Below are positions 49,501 to 58,694 of a stretch of 64,000 nt of DNA, one piece after another; the stretch's first letter is position 1; every line of letters begins with the position of its first letter. Where the stretch lies: the NCBI RefSeq assembly GCF_000213175.1, contig NW_009799179.1, positions 6,679,519 through 6,743,518 on the forward strand. Reading direction: 5' to 3'. This DNA comes from Neurospora tetrasperma FGSC 2508 (Eukaryota; Ascomycota; Sordariomycetes; Sordariales; Sordariaceae). The notes under the pieces are model-generated. The model searched no databases and was not told the origin of the DNA. It saw only the letters and a program-made list of their open reading frames with translations. The position numbers were made by a program, and so were the translations under genes.

Positions 49501-50330
49501 TAAAAGGTTAGTAAAAAGTACGGGGAGGATAGAGTAGTATAGTAGATAAGGGATAAAAGAAGAAGAAAGAATATATTAGTTAAATTCGAGGGCGAAGCGG
49601 CGGTTTATATATAAAATAGCGGTAAAGGTATATATATTTATAGTAGGGGTTAGCTTTAGTAAGGGGGTAAGGGTAGTTAAAGTAGTTTTAAAGTTAGACG
49701 GGGGGGAGAAATTGGCGAATTTATTAGAGGAGGAGGTAATAGATATAATTGCGAGGGTAAGGATATAAGAAGGAAGAAGGAAGAGGCGGAAGGGGTAGGT
49801 GGAAAGGATATTATATAAATAGAGGAGGAGGTTTTTATACGAATATAAATTAAAGTAAGCGAATATAAAGTTGGGTAGGTAAATATAAAAGAAGATAGGG
49901 TAAATAAAATTGTAGGTAATAGTATATTATAGAGGAAAGGAATAAATAAAGAGAGTAAAATGAGTATAAATAGTAAGGAGAGAGGGATAGGATAAATAAA
50001 TAGTAATTACGAATATAGAAGGTTAGGAAGGAAGGAGGTAAATAGAAGGTATATAATTTGGAGTAGGTTAGTAGGGTATAGTAGGTAATTAAGGGTAATA
50101 GAATTAGGACGAAAGGTATAATAATAGAATTGGATTAAAAATATAAGGCGGGATAATTAGGAAGGTATTATATAGACGGGAGATATTCGTAGAGGGAAGG
50201 GAGCGTAGGATTACGGAAGGTATAAATACTTTAAGGAGTAAGGGAATAGATAATTAAAGAGAAGAATATAGATATTAGAATTAGGGGAAAGGAATAGAGG
50301 TTTTACGGACGGAACCTATAAGGGGGGGGG
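43527..50330 (+). other. Interior of the middle Ty3/gypsy element, right of the gap
   Basis: AT-rich, RIP-mutated fossil coding region. Reverse transcriptase similarity is strongest at about 45.39-45.80 kb, RNase H at about 46.05-46.35 kb and integrase at about 47.2-47.9 kb. Between RNase H and integrase is a purine-rich spacer (about 46.4-47.0 kb). After the integrase, 48.4-48.6 kb is a degenerate tandem of AATATAAATGTAAAATGTA-like units, and 49.3-50.3 kb is an A/G-rich stretch with no recognised domain. Confidence 0.7.
48408..48590. repeat. Degenerate short tandem repeat (ATAAATGTAAAAT-like)
   Basis: About 180 bases consist almost only of variants of ATATAAATGTAAAATGTA and GTAGAGATATAAGAT. 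It lies between the integrase region and the 3' LTR of the middle element. RIP has blurred the unit length. Confidence 0.7.
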
Positions 50331-50395
50331 GTTATATTAGGATACCCTAGGCCTTCTAATATTGTAACGCCGACGTTTGTAACCCAACTAACCTT

Positions 50396-50675
50396 ATTAG
50401 GCGAAGGTTTTAAATAACTAACGATAGCGGCTAGCTATAATTATTATAGTTAAATTACTAATATTTTAGGCGAAGGTCTTAAGTAACCGACGATAGCGGT
50501 TAATTATAATTATTGTAGTTAAGCTATTAATATTTTAAGTAAGGGTTTTGAATAATTAATAATAGCGGTTGGTAATAATTGTTGTAGATTAAACTATTAA
50601 TACTTTAAGTAAGGGTTTTAAATAATTAATAATAGTGGTTAATAATAATTACTATAGTTAGGCTATTAATATTTT
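50396..50675. repeat. Four imperfect tandem copies of a 68-70-bp unit
   Basis: Each unit runs TTAGGCGAAGGTTTTAAATA (or RIP variants such as AAGTAAGGGTTTTGAATAAT), then ACGATAGCGGCTAGCTATAA, then TTATAGTTAAATTACTAATATTT. Copies start at about 50396, 50465, 50533 and 50603. The tract sits just upstream of the 3' LTR of the middle element, between two polypurine tracts. Confidence 0.8.
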
Positions 50676-50756
50676 AATTCGTCCTTCGGTATTTTTATTT
50701 AATAATTAACTTAAACCGGCTAACTATAATACTTTAAACTTTCTAGTATTATAATA

Positions 50757-50925
50757 TTAACGCCCTCTATTACTTTACTAAGTTTCTACTTAGAAGTATT
50801 ATATTAACCGACGTCCTCTAACGGCTTATTAAACTCCTACCTAAAAGTACTACGCCGACCGACGCTTTTTTATATTTTATTAAATTTTTACCTAAAAGTA
50901 TTATACTAACCGACGTTTACTATTA
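50757..50925. repeat. About three tandem copies of a 52-bp unit related to part of the LTR
   Basis: Units carry AACCGACG, then TTATTAAACTCCTACCTAAA, then AGTACTACG. A diverged single copy of the same unit lies inside both LTRs of the middle element (about 51035-51085 and 33796-33842). Confidence 0.65.
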
Positions 50926-50965
50926 CTATAAAGGTCCTAGGGACGGAATTTATAAGGGGGGGGGT

Positions 50966-51369
50966 TGTATTAGGAGGTTAAGGGCTAACCGCCGGGGAAG
51001 GGATACTATAGCGCTATAATACTAACGCGCTATTTTATTTAATTAAACCTTTATTTAGAAATATTACAACGATTAATACCCTCTTTCGCCTAATTAGTCT
51101 TCAGCTTAATAGTATTAAAATATTCAACGAAATAGGTTTATAGGAAGGATAATCCGGCGCTGCGTTGTAGCGGTACGCTAATATAGGATTCTATAATTAC
51201 TAGTTACAACGGAGTAGAGTTTACATTAGTATAAAAGAGGTTCGAAGGAGCTTCGTTCTTTATAGTCGGTAACTATTAATATATCTTTAAATTAACTCCT
51301 AACTTACCGTCCCCTACGTATAGCCACGACCGTAGTTACTTTAGCCTACCTTCCTCATACGTCCTAACA
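50966..51369 (+). repeat. 3' LTR of the middle Ty3/gypsy element
   Basis: 404 bp, starting TGTATTAGGAGG and ending CCTAACA. It is preceded by a polypurine tract and followed by TACCT (51370-51374), the target duplication matching 33719-33723. Confidence 0.9.
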
Positions 51370-52690
51370 TACCTTCAATCGAACTCAATTATCTATAATC
51401 TCTCTTAATTTAAACTAACCCTTATCATTTTCAATTGTAATATACCCCTTCTTTCTTTTTAAAATATCCAGGTTAATTACTAATATAAGGGGGTCTTATA
51501 ACTTATTAAATACAATTAACAGTTCGTATAAGTAAAGACTAATCTTTACCTACGTAAATCTAATAGTCAATTATTTAAAAGACTCGCTTTTAATATAAAA
51601 TAATCTATTTAAGAAGGTAAATTTAGTATACTCTATATTACTATACATTATTATATTAAATATATCTTTTTAATAGTAATATTTATATACTTAAGATACT
51701 CTAACGTTAAGTAGTTAAAGGATATAAGTCGAATAAGGGGGTAGTAGAAAGAGGATAATTTTATTTCGTTAGTATTACTAATAGAACTTAATTATATAGT
51801 AACTACCGTAATTATTTAATAATAAGAGATACTTCTCCTCCTTATTAATAGGACGAGAGTACTCCTCCTAATAATTAAATTAATCGAAGGTAAATTAGTT
51901 ATTAGTATAACTATTTAGGAATATAGTAATAATAGAGTAACTATCTAATTGGTTATTAATATAATTCTCGCTAATATTTATACTAGGGAGGATAATAAAT
52001 GCGGGGATTATACGGCTAGAAGTAGAAATATATTCAACTACTATTATTAATTTATAAACGTTTAAATTTAGAGTATATATTATTAGTATCTTAATATATA
52101 ATTAAATAATATAAGATTTAAATTATACCCCGACTCTAAATCTAGACTTATCCTTATTCTATATATTATTTAATATAATATTATCTTTATTAACCGTCTC
52201 TTACTATAATATAAATACTTCTTCTATATTAACTCAAAACTATATAACTTTACGCACCTACGCCAATAACTTTATACGTACGGATTTGAATTCTAATTGG
52301 ATTATAAAAGTATAAACCTATTACCAATTAATATCGATTTTACGGCCGTTAAATTGAATAAATTATTTAATTATATATATAACTTCCTAATTTATAATCT
52401 TACACCCTATTCAAATATTAAAACAATTAACTAATGATTAATATTAATTATAAATAACTATTATAAATTACTACGAACTAATAAATATTTATGTATTTAC
52501 TTAAGTAAATAACGCGAGTTCCTCCTCTTTAATTAATTTCTTTACCCCGCTATTTTACAATTATAATTTAGCCCCCTTCGATTGACTTATAGTAATATAA
52601 TAATTAATACTATAAATTCGTACTACGGCCGTAACCGTCTTGAACTTTCTATCCCTCAATGTACCAATAGCGAAATCGATATACTATTTA
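51370..52690 (-). pseudogene. N-terminal and catalytic part of the Fot1/pogo transposase relic
   Basis: The minus-strand frame begins near 52690 with a psq/CENP-B-like helix-turn-helix (FAIGTLRDRKFKTVTAVVRI). It passes DKSRFRVGV at about 52.14 kb, where relatives have DESGFRIG, the first catalytic Asp region. It then reads VVEYISTSSRIIPAFIILP (about 52.02 kb), the LLLLNNYGSYYIIKFY block corresponding to LLLDGHGSH, and NKIILFLLPPYSTYIL corresponding to the leucine-rich LPPHSTHLLQPLD block. The stops I read are TAA/TAG, as from RIP of CAA/CAG. The frame is identical before and after the retrotransposon insertion when the 5-bp duplication is counted once, confirming that the LTR element landed inside this gene. 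The start codon is not certain. Confidence 0.8.
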
Positions 52691-53080
52691 TTTAAAAGAC
52701 CGGCGAGAAGGTTACTAATAGGCTCTATTATATATAATTTTATAATAAAGTAACTGGATTAAAAGCGGTATATATATTGAAATCTAAATATAAGAAAGCG
52801 ATGGGCGAAATTACTAAACGGCCGCAAATAACTAAACTAGCTACTAATTATACCCCGTACGCTATTCGATACGTTAGAAGGCAGTAAGCTAGCCAATTAA
52901 ATTTATATTAATTATATTAATTATATTATTTTATACCAAATACTAGAGCTCCTAAATTGAGATTTGGTAGTTTATAATAGCTTTAGGCGGTCGTATAAGT
53001 TGAATTATTTATAGTGGGTATATAAAAAAGCAGTTGTACTTTGATTTGCTAACAAATTTGCAGGGTTACTATATACTTGG

Positions 53081-53171
53081 ATTTTTTCGCGAATCTATCT
53101 GCATTCGCGAATCTATCTGCCTGGCCCCGTGCCAGCACGGGGTCAAACTGGGCGCTTCTAGCCCTGACGAG
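53081..53171 (-). repeat. Right terminal inverted repeat of the Fot1/pogo element, with stem-loop
   Basis: Read inward on the minus strand it begins CTCGTCAGGGCTAGAAGCGC. It contains a hairpin at 53125-53142 (8-bp arms CCCCGTGC, loop CA), then AGGCAGATAGATTCGCGAAT. The GCAGATAGATTCGCGAA block is duplicated here (53086-53102 and 53103-53120) but single at the left end. Confidence 0.85.
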
Positions 53172-56100
53172 TACCTCTACAACAGCAGAATTGCTCCGAG
53201 ATATAGAAGTGATTTGCCGAAGAGTTTAGTCCGTTTCCCCTGGCTTGTGTTTCCATGAGACCTAAGGTATAGGGACAATCAACATTATCGAGCAAAGATA
53301 GGGTTAACAGCATGATTCGGATTCCGATGCCCCAGGCCGTACTCTGTACTGTGTACACTAGTGTAGTCCGTAGTCCATAGCTAGCATGTCGACATCAATC
53401 AGCCGAGGCTTTCCCTGTTCGCGCATGGATTTCGTGAACAACACCGAGAGGAAGCACACTACGGGTTCCGATAATCAATACCCTCTCCATGGTACTGGGT
53501 CGGAAGCAGGTAACAAAAAACGGGAACAACAGAAGAAAGAATCATCCATCCCACTTTGTGTCATGTCTTCGTTCCTCTTTTTGTGTTCTTTGTGATACAG
53601 AAACCGAGTATGTAGGTAGGTACTTTGGTGTGCTATGCTGTGCTGTGCTGTGTTTGTCCAATGCGGGCTTCTGGGGTGGTGGAATGGTGTTCAAGTGTCT
53701 GTGTAATGTGATATAGGTATTTAACAAATAGATAAAGCCTAGCGATCATGTTTGCTTGCTTGTTGAAGTGACGAAGACCTCGTTAAGGCTCACCAGTGTT
53801 GGTTGTTCAGTGCTTGCCGAATTGACTTGCCGTAAGCAACCGCAAATATACATTGACCAGTCGTTTCAAAGATGCCGGAAAGCTGCTTTGAAATGCCGTG
53901 CTGACGGCTTTCAGGCAGAACGGGATGGCTGAGACATGGCTTGATGGCGGTTTCGACTGCCGTGACATGAATCATTTGCGGCATTGGTGTTGTTGGGGGG
54001 CTCTCGCCTGCCAACGTCCACGATGTTCACTGCAAGATCCTCACAGGACAGGCGTCTGCTACTTGTTGAGGGCATCCCACTGGTGTGGTCACACAAGGCG
54101 GCCGCCCACTCAATTCAGATGCCGAACAATCGGTTCGTGTGGGTGTGCAGATGTTCCGTCAGGGCAAACCAGAGGTATTTCGTAGGTTGGTGCCTTAGTA
54201 GACAATGATCCTAAAAGAGGTGACCACCACTTTGTAACTTTCAAGCATCGGTGTGTCGTCGGTCATTGCCCCAAGTCTGACCTGCCAGAATGAAGATGAT
54301 TCAACACCGATTGACTGTCATGTGAATGACATCAAATAAGGCATCAAGAAGATACAGACAGCGGGAACCTTACGTCCTCGCCTCTAGGTTGTTCCTCCAA
54401 GGCACAAGGGGAAGGAAGAAGGCAGATGTGGTTGTGCGCAGCATCCCGCTTGGCGGCCCTGGAAGTACATATGTACTGGACATATGGGTGAGTGGACTGC
54501 CAATTTCGAGGACTGTGGGACCTACCAGAACTCAATGACCAATCAGACGTCTTGGTTCTCGCATCCATCTCCGACCATTCTGCCTCTTCTGTTTTCTCAG
54601 TTCCCGACCTTTAACAGCAATTGAGGAGGGAAAGGCGTTCGCATCAATGTGCGCTGGATTTGCTCGCCTTGGCACCCTTTGCACCGTTCAACACACTTCT
54701 GTTGTCCTCCTCCAGGATCCGACCTGAGAGAGGTCATCTACCACGACACGTCGTCCAGTTAGTTAGTTGCCTTGTTGGTCGTCATCGGCTTAATCCCGAC
54801 ATCAGGGCACTCCTCAGACCTCATCTCCCAGCTCCAAAATCCCAACCAATGTCCGCAAATCCCAGACGCCAGGTCCCGGGCCCAGGAACCCCAAGAACCG
54901 CAGGAACCAATTCCAGAGGCCAGCAAGGTTCGCTCCCCACGTTTCTGCCACGGGCCGCCAGTGTCCACCACCTCTGATTTCGAGGCTCCTCACAGGCTGT
55001 ACAACCCAGGTCGTACTGGCGTGTGCCCAGTAGCTCGGGACTGGGAGGGCGCTGTTCCGACGGTTTGGATAGGTAGCCCGTGGCTGTTAACCTCTTCCAC
55101 ACTTGGCTCGGGGAAACACCAACGCCATCCTTCTTGACCTTGGCTTCCCTCTCGGCTATGTTTCCAGACGTCGTAATACGAGTTCCTGGACGAGATACAA
55201 CGTCACCTCGGCCCGCGGCATTGGCAGCAACTGCGTATATCTATAGTACCCCTTCTAACTTCCCGGAGCCTGGTCCTATGGGTAGGAGTGTGGACGGATA
55301 TGGAGATGGATTGGCCAGGACATGGCGAATACAAGACGAAATAATGGATCTGATGGAGCCGCCCGCTTGCATGCGCTCCCCCGTTGGTAATAAGCCAAAG
55401 GAATGGTTTGCTCACATGGTGGGCATGGCCTTTTTGTGTCATGCATGACCGTTATCCATCGATCGATGCAGCTTTGCAATCTTTGGGAATTCTGGGTCCT
55501 CCATGGGCCATAAGACCATGTTCCTCCAACCTCCTCCTTCATGGACAACGGAATGGGCATGGACTGCTCACTCCTCCGGATTTCCCCCGGAGCGACTCCC
55601 CTCCTCTCCGCCAACTAGCATCTAGCCATGTAGAAGCCCGTCTCTATACCCTGGGTCTGCCCTGTCTATTGCCGTCTGATCCCATTCGCCTTTGTCTTCG
55701 TCACAATCACAACTGGACCTTGCCCTGTCGTGCGACTTATACCCGCAGTCTCGCCGGCAAACTTCACTGGTTCTTCTTTTCTTCCCTCCCGGATACGCAT
55801 ATTGAGACCGGATCAACACCGACAGCGTGGGACCAGCCCAGTTATTACTCCACGTTTCCCTCTCCTCCATCCCTTCGACGAACACCACACCAACCGAACA
55901 CGTCCCCAACGTCCCGGGACAGATACCAGCAGTGCGGTTTGACAGACAAGTCATACGGCCGTGCGACCGGCCCCGTAGGCAATCAGCTTCCCAACGAGAC
56001 GGAGCCAGTGACATCGGTGTAACCTAAGTCAGTCCAAACTGTTACTCGACTTCGATATCCTGGTCAAGCCCGAACCCAGGCAGAATCCGACAGACAGGCG

Positions 56101-56790
56101 ACAGCCATCAGACATACAGCTAGCAGTGCTTACGGTACATACGACTGCTGCACCGAGGTTACTGCACCCTCAACGACGGACTGCAAACAACGTCCTTCCT
56201 TCTAAAGGGAATTGATTAAGAATAATAGTTCTTGACGTTAGCTCTTACTTACAGGTATTATACCTCTCCGTTTTTACTTTTGGTTGCGCTGTTTTGCCCA
56301 ATACTGTGTTGCATTCTATACCACCAGCCGACAGCCCCTGGTTGTTTTGTATCATCCCCTACTTGAGCCAGGCAACATCTGGATCTCAAATCCATGCATA
56401 TTGGGAACACACCAGACATGCCTCTTTATACGTATGGCCTTAACCGTGCGTGCTTCTTGTTATGTACGGCTTGCGGGAACTAGTCAATAGCATGATGTGG
56501 TTCACCCATTCCGTCTCAATCTTCTACGGACGTGTGGCTTCAGTGAGCCTCTCTTCCATCCCCATTTGTTTAGTTGAGGGAAGTGAATGGCTGACCTCAT
56601 GTTTCCAGGCACTTCACTTGCCAAGGTTCAATTTTGGACCCAGGGTCATCGTGCCAGCAGAACCTTTCCCTTGTTTATACTTATATTCACTTACTGTGGT
56701 TGGAACACTACGTGTGCCACTTTGACCTTTCGACGACTTCAAATCTGAAGCAACACCACATCCATCGAAAAGCCAAATCGAACTGTCATC
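53172..56790. other. 3.6-kb stretch right of the transposon nest, no gene recognised
   Basis: Composition is normal again. Open frames of up to about 210 codons on both strands (55384-56022 +, 55622-56014 -) overlap each other and resemble no family; they are proline/serine-rich chance frames. A GTGCT-type short repeat occurs at 53630-53660. The last 100 bases before 56791 are probably the leader of the O-methyltransferase gene. Confidence 0.5.
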
Positions 56791-58694
56791 ATGGGAAAAT
56801 TCAAGATTAGCTCTTGGCTGAACCGCAGCCCATCACCCATGTCCGACGAGGACGGAAAGAAGCAAAACCGCTCGTCATTTTCGGGCCTTTCTTCATCACT
56901 GACCTCCAAGCCCAAGGAGCCTCAGTCTAACACCACTGGAATCCATACCCCTCCTTCCGATGAGCCGGAGCGACAGCCGTCAACCTCGCGGATGATTGCG
57001 TTGGCGCAAAAGATTGCAAAGGAAACAGAAAAGTTGGAGACGTACATGAAGGATAACAACCTCCCGATGCCAAGTTTTGACGTTGATGCGCCCGCCGATT
57101 TCCCGAAACTGCCCGCCGAGATTTCGAGAAGCAGGCAGGAAATCATTTTCGCTACGAGAGAACTGGGCTTGCTTGCACATGGACCTCGCGAGTCGCTGAG
57201 ATGGGGTGTTTGGGAGGTGCGTTGGCGAGAATTGTTCTCAAGGTTCTTCAATTTTCGGTAACAGAGGTTGAACTGACATGCTCTATAGTTCCTTGACGTT
57301 CTTGCCTTGCAAGTGATCACTCATTATGACATTGGTGAGTCTATGGTTAACTGCACTGTTTTGCCCTTCTTGCAAATCGCTAACAGTTTTCAGCCAAACT
57401 GTTCCCCCCAGCCGAGACCATCACCCTCTCGGAGCTTCAATCCAAGACATCATTGGACCCTATCAACCTGGCCCGCATCCTCCGCCTCGCCATGACTAAG
57501 GGCATCTTCCGTGAGCCCGTCCCGGGCATCATTGCCCACACGGCCGCCTCCCGCGTGCTTGCTGAGGACAGCGACCTGCATGCCTGGGTTGCCTTCAACG
57601 GAGAGGACATCTTCCCGGCCGCAGCCCACGTGCTTGAGGCGCTCAAGACCCACCCAGAAGCCACCTCACTCACCCGCGCCGGCTTCCAATTCGCCTTTGG
57701 TACGGTCGATAAGGAGCCCATGTTCGTTACCTTTGGCAAGGACCCGGCGCGCGCGCGGCGTATGGGCAAGGCCATGGTCAGCCTTACTGGTGGCGAAGGC
57801 TACGAGATCTCGTATCTGCTCGATGTCGAGGGTGGTGGCTACGACTTTAGCGAGATCGACGCTAAGGGGGGCACGTTTGTGGACGTGGGTGGCTCGCATG
57901 GTTTTGTGGACGTGGACTTGGCCAAGAAATATAGGAACATGAAGTTTGTGGTACAGGATACGGCCAAGACGGTCGAGAGCGCGCCCAAACCGATTTGTGA
58001 GGACGAGCAGGTTGCTGGCAGGATTGAACTGATGCCTCATGATTTCTTCCAAGAGCAGCCTACCAAGGATGCTGATGGTGAGTACCGTGTCTTTCCTTCT
58101 CGCCGAGTTTCGCTTACCAACCAATACTTATAGTCTACTTCTTCCGCTGGATCATGCACAACTACTCTACCCCCTATGCCGTCAAACTCCTGAAGAACTT
58201 GATCCCCGCCCTCAAGCCCGGCGCCCGCGTCATCATTAACGACCATTGCCTTCTCGAGCCCGGTCAGGAAAATCCCTGGGACGAGACCGTCATGCGTCGT
58301 ATGGACTTGGTCATGCTAGCGTTGCTCAACGCGCAGGAGCGCACCGAGGCCGAGTTCAGGGACCTGTTCAAGGCTGCTAGTGATGGGTTTGTTTTCAAGG
58401 TATGTCCAGTCGTCAGCACCACATACTGCATGAGTAATGCTTTCTGGGTTTACCTCTGAATACTTAATGGCTAACAATGTGTTGCAATAGGGCGTCACAA
58501 GACCTAAGGGATGCCGAATGAGTATCATCGAGGCTGTTTGGCGACCTGACCTGGTTGACTACGGTGCTTCTGCTACTCCTGCTGATGCTGATGCTGCCGC
58601 TGGTGCTACTGGTGCTACCACCGCCGCCGACGTCGAAGCTTCTACAACAAATGCCCTTGAGGAATTGGAGCTGGAGGATCAGGAGGCTAAGTGA
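56791..58694 (+). CDS. COMT-family SAM-dependent O-methyltransferase (541 aa)
   Basis: Five exons: 56791-57216, 57289-57334, 57394-58077, 58134-58399 and 58491-58694. The introns are 72, 59, 56 and 91 nt and phases close to 541 aa. The plant-COMT-like order is visible: a dimerisation/winged-helix region (about 120-210, with FLDVLALQVITHYDIAKLFP and LARILRLAMTKGIF), the SAM motif GGTFVDVGGSHGFVDVDLA (about 315-333), VVQDTAKTVESAP, MPHDFFQEQP, then YFFRWIMHNYSTPY with His394 in the position of the catalytic base. A late GARVIINDHCLLEP strand follows. The first 90 residues are polar and disordered, and the last 40 are A/D/T/E-rich; both are unusual extensions. Relatives methylate hydroxyls on polyketides and other aromatic metabolites. 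No biosynthetic cluster is adjacent in the window, so the substrate is open. Confidence 0.92.

Larger units (their letters stand above)
33724..51369 (+). mobile_element. Ty3/gypsy LTR retrotransposon, fossil (about 10.5 kb without its nested insertion)
   Basis: The LTRs start TGT(AT)TAGGAGG and end CCTAACA or its RIP-altered form. They are 402 bp (left, itself split by a nested element) and 404 bp (right), with a 5-bp target duplication TACCT. The internal region 41300-50965 reads on the plus strand in the order reverse transcriptase (about 45.2-45.8 kb), RNase H (about 45.95-46.4 kb) and integrase (about 47.1-47.9 kb), which is the Ty3/gypsy order. A polypurine tract (AAGGGGGGGGG) abuts the 3' LTR. 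The element is clearly broken, with dozens of RIP-type breaks. It also contains a 916-base assembly gap and a GC-normal segment beside the gap. RIP makes LTR divergence useless as a clock, but it must be older than its nested passenger. Confidence 0.88.
32337..53171 (-). mobile_element. Fot1/pogo-type DNA transposon (Tc1-mariner superfamily), about 3.2 kb, split by nested retrotransposons
   Basis: Both ends are flanked by TA (32335-32336 and 53172-53173) and carry matching inverted termini, CTCGTC(T/A)GGGCTAGAA(A/G)CGCC, continuing inward through a stem-loop to AGAT(G/A)GATTCGCGAA. The element-specific parts are 32337-33723 and 51375-53171, about 3.18 kb when the nested LTR element and one copy of its target duplication are excluded. 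The minus strand encodes a DDE transposase: an N-terminal helix-turn-helix near 52.6 kb, the catalytic core near 51.7-52.1 kb, and a long C-terminal part on the far side of the insertion. TA duplication, terminal repeats and transposase type all agree on Fot1/pogo. The copy is heavily RIP-mutated and cannot be active as it stands. Confidence 0.85.

Noticed and set aside
52250-52990. Possible tyrosine recombinase (DUF3435/Starship captain) on the plus strand near the right end
   Set aside because: The plus-strand reading NYTPYAIRY first suggested this, but the minus strand gives a consistent pogo/Fot1 transposase in one frame, and TA borders with inverted termini fit Tc1-mariner, not a Starship.
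55384-56022. 212-codon plus-strand frame right of the transposon nest
   Set aside because: Low-complexity S/P/R-rich, overlapped by an opposite-strand frame, with no splice-supported partner and no family resemblance.
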